Positions 59,429 through 64,000 of a DNA stretch of 64,000 nt are shown here, piece after piece. Origin of the DNA: CALJTV01 sp036821185 (GTDB taxonomy: Bacteria; Chloroflexota; Dehalococcoidia; GIF9; UBA5629); NCBI GenBank assembly GCA_036821185.1, contig DAISKD010000001.1:591063-655062 (forward strand). Direction: 5' to 3'. A program made the translations under genes and the position numbers. How positions within the stretch are numbered: the first letter of the stretch is position 1; each line of letters begins with the position of its first letter. Under the pieces are notes generated by a model. The model was given only the letters and a program-made list of their open reading frames with translations. It ran no database searches and had not been told where the DNA came from.

Positions 59429-60007
59429 TCACCAGACTGGCACTCTGAAGCTCAGGAAGTTAGCCAATAGTCTATGCCCCACTTCAGTAAGTATAGACTC
59501 GGGGTGCACCTGTATGCCCTCGACCACATAGTTCTTGTGCCTCACCCCCATTATCTCCCCCTCCACGGTCTGGGCAGTTATCTCAAGGCAGTCCGGTAGC
59601 CCCTCCCTTTTCACCACCAGAGAGTGATAACGGGCCGCGGGAAAGGGGTTTTCTATGCCGTGGTAGATAGATCTGCCATCATGGTATATCAGCGAGGTCT
59701 TGCCATGCGTCGGCACCAGGGCACGCCCCACGACCCCTCCATAGACATAACCGATGCACTGATGCCCCAGACAGACACCGAGGATTGGTATCTTGCCGCC
59801 GAAATACCTGACCACATCGTTGGAGATGCCAGCCTCCAGCGGTGTGCACGGTCCCGGAGAAATAACTATATGACTGGGGGCAAGTCTCTGGATTTCATCA
59901 AGGGTGATGGCATCGTTGCGATAGACCACCGGCTCCCAGCCCAGCTCGCCCAGATATTGCGCCAAGTTATAGACAAAAGAGTCATAGTTATCAATGACCA
60001 GGACCAT
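59429..60007 (-). CDS. pabA: Aminodeoxychorismate/anthranilate synthase glutaminase component
   Basis: A 192-residue class I glutamine amidotransferase: nucleophile in GVCLGHQ, His and Glu in QVHPESILTE, ISPGPCTP. It supplies ammonia to PabB or TrpE. Its ATG overlaps the pabB stop (TGATG), so the two are made together; use by a tryptophan pathway as well is possible. Confidence 0.92.
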   Translation of the reverse strand: MVLVIDNYDSFVYNLAQYLGELGWEPVVYRNDAITLDEIQRLAPSHIVISPGPCTPLEAGISNDVVRYFGGKIPILGVCLGHQCIGYVYGGVVGRALVPTHGKTSLIYHDGRSIYHGIENPFPAARYHSLVVKREGLPDCLEITAQTVEGEIMGVRHKNYVVEGIQVHPESILTEVGHRLLANFLSFRVPVW

Positions 60008-61461
60008 CAGGTCTCCACCGCCACTCTGGGTGCCAGCCGCAATGCCCGGACAAGCGCTCTAGCCTTGTCCAGCGTCTCCTGATATTCTGCCTCGGGCTCA
60101 GAATCGTAGACGATGCCGCCGCCGACCTGAAAATAAGCCTTTTTGCCCTTGACCAGAATAGTGCGGATAACTATGTTCAGGTCCATGTTGCTGCCGAAGC
60201 TTAAATAGCCAATGGAGCCCGTATACACACTCCGCCTCGTCGGCTCAAGCTCATCGATGATCTCCATAGCCCTCACCTTGGGGGCACCGGTGATAGAGCC
60301 ACCGGGGAAGGTCGCCTTGAGCAAGTCATGCCGCGTCTTATCGGCACGCAGCCTGCCGACCACGGTGGAGGTGAGGTGGAACACCGTGGGAAAGGTCTCC
60401 AGTATGGCAAGTTCGGTCACCCTCACCGTCCCATAACGACAGACCCTGCCCAGGTCGTTCCTCTCCAGATCGACGATCATCACATTCTCTGCCCGGTCTT
60501 TGACGCTGCTCAATAGCTCCCGCGCCAGCCTTTCATCCTCCTCCGGGGTCTTGCCACGAGGCCTGGTACCTTTGATCGGTCTGGTCTCCACCCAGTCACC
60601 GTTCACACGCAGGAACCTTTCTGGCGAAGCGCTGACGACCGTCACCTCATCAAAATTTAGATAACTGGCAAAAGGCGCCGGGTTTATCTCACGCAGGCGA
60701 CGGTAAAGTTCATAGGGATGCACGGTCAGCTCTGCTTCGAACCGCTGCGAGAGGTTTACCTGAAACACATCACCGGCAGCGATGTACTCCCTGACCCTTT
60801 GCACCGCCCTTATGTAGCCATCGGGGGTGAAATTTGACCTGAGAACCAGCTCCTGCTCTCCCCTCCCCGACACAGCATCTTCAGGTCTTTGCACACTATA
60901 CCTGCAGGAAAGCCAGTATTCCATCTCCTCAAGTCGTACCTGGGCACGCCTCCACCGCCGCGTCCTATCAAGCTCCGGTAGACCGGTGGAGATAACATAG
61001 CACCTCTTCTCCAGATTGTCGAAAGCTAGCACAGTGTCGTAGAACCCGAAATAGCTTTCCGGCAACTGAAGGTCATCCACAGCCGAGGTGGGCAATCTCT
61101 CGATGAAATGGCACAGGTCGTAAGCTAGATAGCCCACAGCCCCACCGATGAAAGGGACCGGGGCTGCAGAGTCGCTAAGCCTGTACCTGCTGAGCAGGCT
61201 GTCAAGGACATCAAATAGGTTGCCATAGAACCTTTGTTCACCGTTCCCTGTCAAAATGCTGATTTCCTTACCTCGGCTCTTCATCACCAGAAAGGGGTCG
61301 ACACCGATAAAGGAGAACCTGCCCAGCCTTTGAGGGTCCATACCGCTATCGAGGAAAACGGCATGCCGCTCCTGATAGAACCGGTCAAAGGCTTTGGCTG
61401 GAGGGAGCCAGCCTGGAAGTTCTTCAATCAGCACCGGATGGTCCCTTTCCATACTAGCCAC
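60007..61461 (-). CDS. pabB: Aminodeoxychorismate synthase component I
   Basis: A chorismate-binding enzyme of about 484 residues. PIKGTRPRG carries the lysine typical of PabB, where TrpE has PIAGTRPRG. Other motifs are ERNDLGRVCRYGTV, FPGGSITGAPKVRAM and GGGIVYDSEPEAEYQETLDKA. Start: the frame opens at TTG 61476 right after the sucD stop; GTG 61461 has GGGGGA five bases upstream and is preferred; ATG 61452 is also possible. Confidence 0.9.
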   Translation of the reverse strand: MASMERDHPVLIEELPGWLPPAKAFDRFYQERHAVFLDSGMDPQRLGRFSFIGVDPFLVMKSRGKEISILTGNGEQRFYGNLFDVLDSLLSRYRLSDSAAPVPFIGGAVGYLAYDLCHFIERLPTSAVDDLQLPESYFGFYDTVLAFDNLEKRCYVISTGLPELDRTRRWRRAQVRLEEMEYWLSCRYSVQRPEDAVSGRGEQELVLRSNFTPDGYIRAVQRVREYIAAGDVFQVNLSQRFEAELTVHPYELYRRLREINPAPFASYLNFDEVTVVSASPERFLRVNGDWVETRPIKGTRPRGKTPEEDERLARELLSSVKDRAENVMIVDLERNDLGRVCRYGTVRVTELAILETFPTVFHLTSTVVGRLRADKTRHDLLKATFPGGSITGAPKVRAMEIIDELEPTRRSVYTGSIGYLSFGSNMDLNIVIRTILVKGKKAYFQVGGGIVYDSEPEAEYQETLDKARALVRALRLAPRVAVET

Positions 61462-61476
61462 TACTATCCCCCGCAA

Positions 61477-62352
61477 CTAACGACGAAGCGCCCTCTTCAT
61501 AGTGATGCCGATCTCAGCCGGACTGTTTGCGATGGTCGCCCCCGCAGCCTGAAGCGCCGCTATCTTCTCCTGCGCTCGCCCGGAACTTCCGCTGATAATG
61601 GCACCGGCGTGTCCCATCCTTCTACCCGGCGGTGCCGTTGCCCCGGCAACGAAAGCGACCACCGGTTTTGTCATTTTCTCCTTAATGAACGTTGCTGCCT
61701 CCTGCTCCGCGGTGCCACCGATCTCGCCTATCAGCACCACAGCCTCCGTACCCTCATCTTGCTGGAAAAGCTGCAAAATGTCAACAAAAATGCTGCCCGG
61801 CAAAGGATCACCTCCGATGCCTACGCAGGTCGACTGCCCGATGCCCAGAGCGGTCAATTGTGCCACCGCCTCATAGGTAAGCGTGCCACTCCGCGATACC
61901 ACACCCACTTTACCCGGCATATGTATCTCGCCGACCATAATGCCCACCTTGCACTTACCCGGAGAAATCACGCCCGGGCAATTAGGACCGATGAGACGCG
62001 TCGGTTTACCTTTAAGATAGCGATGCACCATCACCATATCCAGCACCGGGATGCCTTCGGTGATGCACACCACCAGTGGAATTCCAGCATCCGCCGCCTC
62101 CAGAATAGCATCGGCAGCGAAAGGTGCTGGCACAAATATTATGCTGGCATTGGCGCCTGTCTCCTTTACGGCTGCCTCTACCGTATTGAAAACGGGCACG
62201 CCGAATATCTTGCTACCACCTTTTCCCGGGGTGACACCCGCCACCACCTTGGTGCCATATTCAATACATCGTTGTGTGTGAAAGCTGCCCTCGCCACCGG
62301 TTATCCCCTGCACCAGCAATCTTGTACTTTCGTCGACGAGTATGCTCACCAT
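61477..62352 (-). CDS. sucD: Succinyl-CoA ligase, alpha subunit
   Basis: Converts succinyl-CoA to succinate with ATP or GTP formation. The 291-residue subunit has the CoA-binding fold (VQGITGGEGSFHT, GANASIIFVPAPFAADAILEA), PNCPGVISPGKCKVGIM and the phosphorylated histidine in RMGHAGAIISGSSG. It follows sucC by 30 bases. Fits an incomplete or full citric acid route. Confidence 0.95.
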   Translation of the reverse strand: MVSILVDESTRLLVQGITGGEGSFHTQRCIEYGTKVVAGVTPGKGGSKIFGVPVFNTVEAAVKETGANASIIFVPAPFAADAILEAADAGIPLVVCITEGIPVLDMVMVHRYLKGKPTRLIGPNCPGVISPGKCKVGIMVGEIHMPGKVGVVSRSGTLTYEAVAQLTALGIGQSTCVGIGGDPLPGSIFVDILQLFQQDEGTEAVVLIGEIGGTAEQEAATFIKEKMTKPVVAFVAGATAPPGRRMGHAGAIISGSSGRAQEKIAALQAAGATIANSPAEIGITMKRALRR

Positions 62353-62382
62353 GCACCTCCTGTGTCGCCTTAAGCAGGGCCT

Positions 62383-63552
62383 TCAGCTGGCAGATTTTAC
62401 AGCCGCTACTGCCTTCTTGGCGGCGTCATAGAAGTCCACCGCCTCGATGAACTCTATCTCCGATTCTTTCAGAATGTGCTTGCCCTCGTCTACATTGGTC
62501 CCCGCCAATCGTATTACCAGCGGCACCCTGATATCCACTTGCTTCTTCGCCTCCACAACGCCCTGAGCGATGATGTCCGCCCTTGCCATGCCGCCGAATA
62601 TATTCACCAGCACCGCTTTCACCGCGGGGTCGGCAGCGAAAATTTTAAAGGCATTGACCACCCGTTCCGGATTGTTCACCGTGCCGATATCCAGAAAGTT
62701 GGCTGGCCTGCCGCCAGCATAGGTTATCAGGTCCATCACCGCCATCGCTAGCCCAGCACCATTCACAATGCAGGCGATGTTGCCATCGAGCTTGATATAG
62801 TTCTTGATCCCCATATCGCTGGCCTTGACCTCCAGCGGGTCTTCCTGCTCCACATCGCGCAGTTGCTCGATGTCGGGATGACGGAAAAGGGTATTGTCGT
62901 CAAAGTTCAGCTTGGCATCAAGGGCTAGCAATTTGCCGTCAACAGTAACCGCCAGAGGATTTATCTCCGCCAGCGAACAATCTTTAGCCACAAACAACCG
63001 GTATAGATTAGCCATCAGGTCGGCTGCTGCCCTTATCTGAGCCTGTTCCAGCCCCATCCCATAGGCTAGCTTTCGCCCCTGAAATGCCTGAAACCCCACC
63101 GCCGGGTCGATGTAAGCCTTGAGTATTTTCTCCGGGCTCGTCCTGGCGACCTCCTCGATATCCACCCCTCCCGCCTCGCTAGCCATAACCACTGGCACTC
63201 TGCTGGCATTGTCAACGATGATGCCGAGATATAGTTCCTTCTGCACATCCAAAGCCCGCTCAACCAGCACTTTGCTCACCGGCACACCGTCAGCAATTGT
63301 CTGATAGGTCACCAGCCTTTTGCCCAGCATCTCTCCGGCAAGCCTCTCCGCCTCTTCCGGACCGTCAGCCATCTTTATGCCGCCGGCTTTCCCCCTGCCC
63401 CCGGCAAATACCTGTGCTTTGATCACCACCCTGCCGCCAAGCATCTTCGCCACCTCCCGGGCTTCACCCGTAGTGGACACCATTTTGCCTTCGGGTACCG
63501 GGATACCGAACTCAGCTAGCAGTGACTTTGCTTGATACTCGTGGACCTTCAT
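62383..63552 (-). CDS. sucC: Succinyl-CoA ligase, beta subunit
   Basis: A 389-residue ATP-grasp subunit: MKVHEYQAKSLLAEFGIPVP, GGRGKAGGIKM, INPLAVTVDGKLLALDAK and the C-terminal VNIFGGMARADIIAQG. First gene of a minus-strand run sucC-sucD-pabB-pabA-pabC. Nucleotide specificity was not determined. Confidence 0.95.
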   Translation of the reverse strand: MKVHEYQAKSLLAEFGIPVPEGKMVSTTGEAREVAKMLGGRVVIKAQVFAGGRGKAGGIKMADGPEEAERLAGEMLGKRLVTYQTIADGVPVSKVLVERALDVQKELYLGIIVDNASRVPVVMASEAGGVDIEEVARTSPEKILKAYIDPAVGFQAFQGRKLAYGMGLEQAQIRAAADLMANLYRLFVAKDCSLAEINPLAVTVDGKLLALDAKLNFDDNTLFRHPDIEQLRDVEQEDPLEVKASDMGIKNYIKLDGNIACIVNGAGLAMAVMDLITYAGGRPANFLDIGTVNNPERVVNAFKIFAADPAVKAVLVNIFGGMARADIIAQGVVEAKKQVDIRVPLVIRLAGTNVDEGKHILKESEIEFIEAVDFYDAAKKAVAAVKSAS

Positions 63553-63615
63553 CCTCGTCTCCTTGATTCACATTGTGTCCGGGCTAAAAAACAGTTGCCA
63601 TCGTGACCAGCCCGG

Positions 63616-63700
63616 CGGAGGGGGTGGGATTCGAACCCACGTTCGCTTGCGCGAAAGCGGTTTTCAAGACCGCCGCCATAGTCCACTCGGCCACCCCTCC
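63616..63700 (-). tRNA. tRNA-Ser (anticodon UGA)
   Basis: The minus strand folds as a class II tRNA: acceptor GGAGGGG pairing with CCCCTCC, D arm GGCCGAGTGGAC, anticodon arm GCGGTCTTGAAAACCGC with TGA, a long variable arm (CTTTCGCGCAAGC) and T arm GTGGGTTCGAATCCCAC. The discriminator is G. CCA is not encoded. Confidence 0.95.
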
Positions 63701-63922
63701 TGAAGCTGAGATTCGACCCTGGTGCAACCTTATGTCTGCAACGGGGATTAATTCAGCTTTTTCCAGGGCGCAATTTCGGGCGCCAGACAACCCGATTGCA
63801 TCCCCTCAATTATATGGAAATAGGCGCCCATTGTAAACGCAATACACTCGTCCAGTAGAGCAATGACACTTTAGTCTTCAGTCCTCAGGCCAGAACAGCA
63901 GGCTTCCTCTCTGCTTGTTTTC
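63701..63922. other. Intergenic stretch after the tRNA
   Basis: No gene with a ribosome-binding site and no clear structure seen between the tRNA and the pyrimidine repeat. Short frames on both strands look like chance. Confidence 0.5.
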
Positions 63923-64000
63923 CCCTCTCCCTTTCTCCTTCTTTTACCCTCTCCCTTTCTCTTTCTTTTGCCCTCTCCCTTAAAGGGAGAGGGTTAGGGT
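63923..64000. repeat. Pyrimidine-rich tandem repeat ending in a palindrome
   Basis: Two 24-bp copies (63923-63946 and 63947-63970) starting CCCTCTCCCTTTCT are followed by CCCTCTCCCTT-A-AAGGGAGAGGG, a perfect 11-bp inverted repeat at 63971-63993, then TTAGGGT. Similar CCCTCTCCC/GGGAGAGGG palindromes occur as intergenic repeats in many genomes. The array continues past the window end. Confidence 0.75.

Noticed and set aside
1..64000. CRISPR array, prophage, insertion sequence or integrase
   Set aside because: No spaced direct repeats, transposase or integrase motifs, or terminal inverted repeats with target duplication were seen.

Overview
The window reads as a chromosomal segment of an anaerobic bacterium with moderately high GC content. 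The most likely assignment is Chloroflexota, class Dehalococcoidia or a close relative. This is an inference from gene content: a bacterial NrpR regulator, a 4-hydroxybutyryl-CoA dehydratase-type enzyme with its [4Fe-4S] ligands, a MinD/Mrp/NifX/DUF134 metal-cofactor cluster, a lactate racemase plus LUD lactate oxidation module, FdhD, SucCD and many CoA-ester enzymes. No integrase, transposase, CRISPR array or rRNA was seen.

Layout. 0-1.7 kb: the 3' end of glpK and glpD (glycerol use). 1.8-5.3 kb (minus): a probable operon nrpR, hisF, glutamate-synthase-like FMN protein. It has a consensus promoter overlapped by a GGAA-N6-TTCC operator, the site known for archaeal NrpR. 5.4-7.3 kb (plus): class III CoA transferase, a stand-alone Lrp/AsnC ligand domain and a HIT protein. 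7.3-11.6 kb (minus): plsC-ispH, then fur-feoA-feoB behind a palindrome-bearing promoter. 12-15.1 kb: small proteins, a SemiSWEET and a large secreted ASH-domain nuclease/phosphatase. 15.2-19.4 kb: an Mre11/SbcD-like nuclease with an SbcC/YhaN-like ATPase that carries a membrane hairpin, an unknown anchored protein and a Trm112-like protein. 19.4-21.2 kb (minus): folP-folK-queD. 21.3-23.8 kb (plus): MOSC, fdhD, nadA, cutA in overlapping order. 23.8-30.7 kb (minus): recN, the 4-hydroxybutyryl-CoA dehydratase-like gene, a glycosidase-like lipoprotein, an iron-sulfur flavoprotein-like reductase, and an SLC13/ArsB-type transporter preceded by a 30-codon leader ORF with an embedded terminator. 30.8-39.8 kb: sfsA, a pyruvate-kinase-C-like protein, CoA and hydrolase genes, a CBS/CorC membrane protein and a TIGR03936-type protein.

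40.0-48.4 kb (minus) holds a conserved metal-cofactor gene cluster: DUF134 regulator, DUF5320-like protein, two NifX-type proteins, two MinD-type ATPases with ferredoxin inserts, FmdB zinc ribbon, methyltransferase, Mrp, CooC, IscU, ferredoxin and an MBL protein. Several of these genes are visibly broken by single-base frameshifts, nonsense codons and internal deletions, while the flanking 50 kb contains almost no such damage. This looks like a decaying cluster and is the most unusual feature of the window, unless it is a patch of poor sequence.

48.5-64 kb: a carboxylesterase lipoprotein; a histidine phosphatase that appears to start at ATT, overlapping tilS and smr; a chagasin-type inhibitor; a larA-lutC-lutBA lactate operon with fused LutB and LutA; a pentad-repeat protein; and mntP. 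On the minus strand follow sucC-sucD-pabB-pabA-pabC, tRNA-Ser(UGA), and a pyrimidine-rich repeat at the window end. pabABC supplies p-aminobenzoate to the folP/folK step encoded 40 kb away. larA/lut, sucCD and the CoA enzymes point to metabolism of organic acids through CoA esters. All coordinates and motifs were read by eye; no database search was run.
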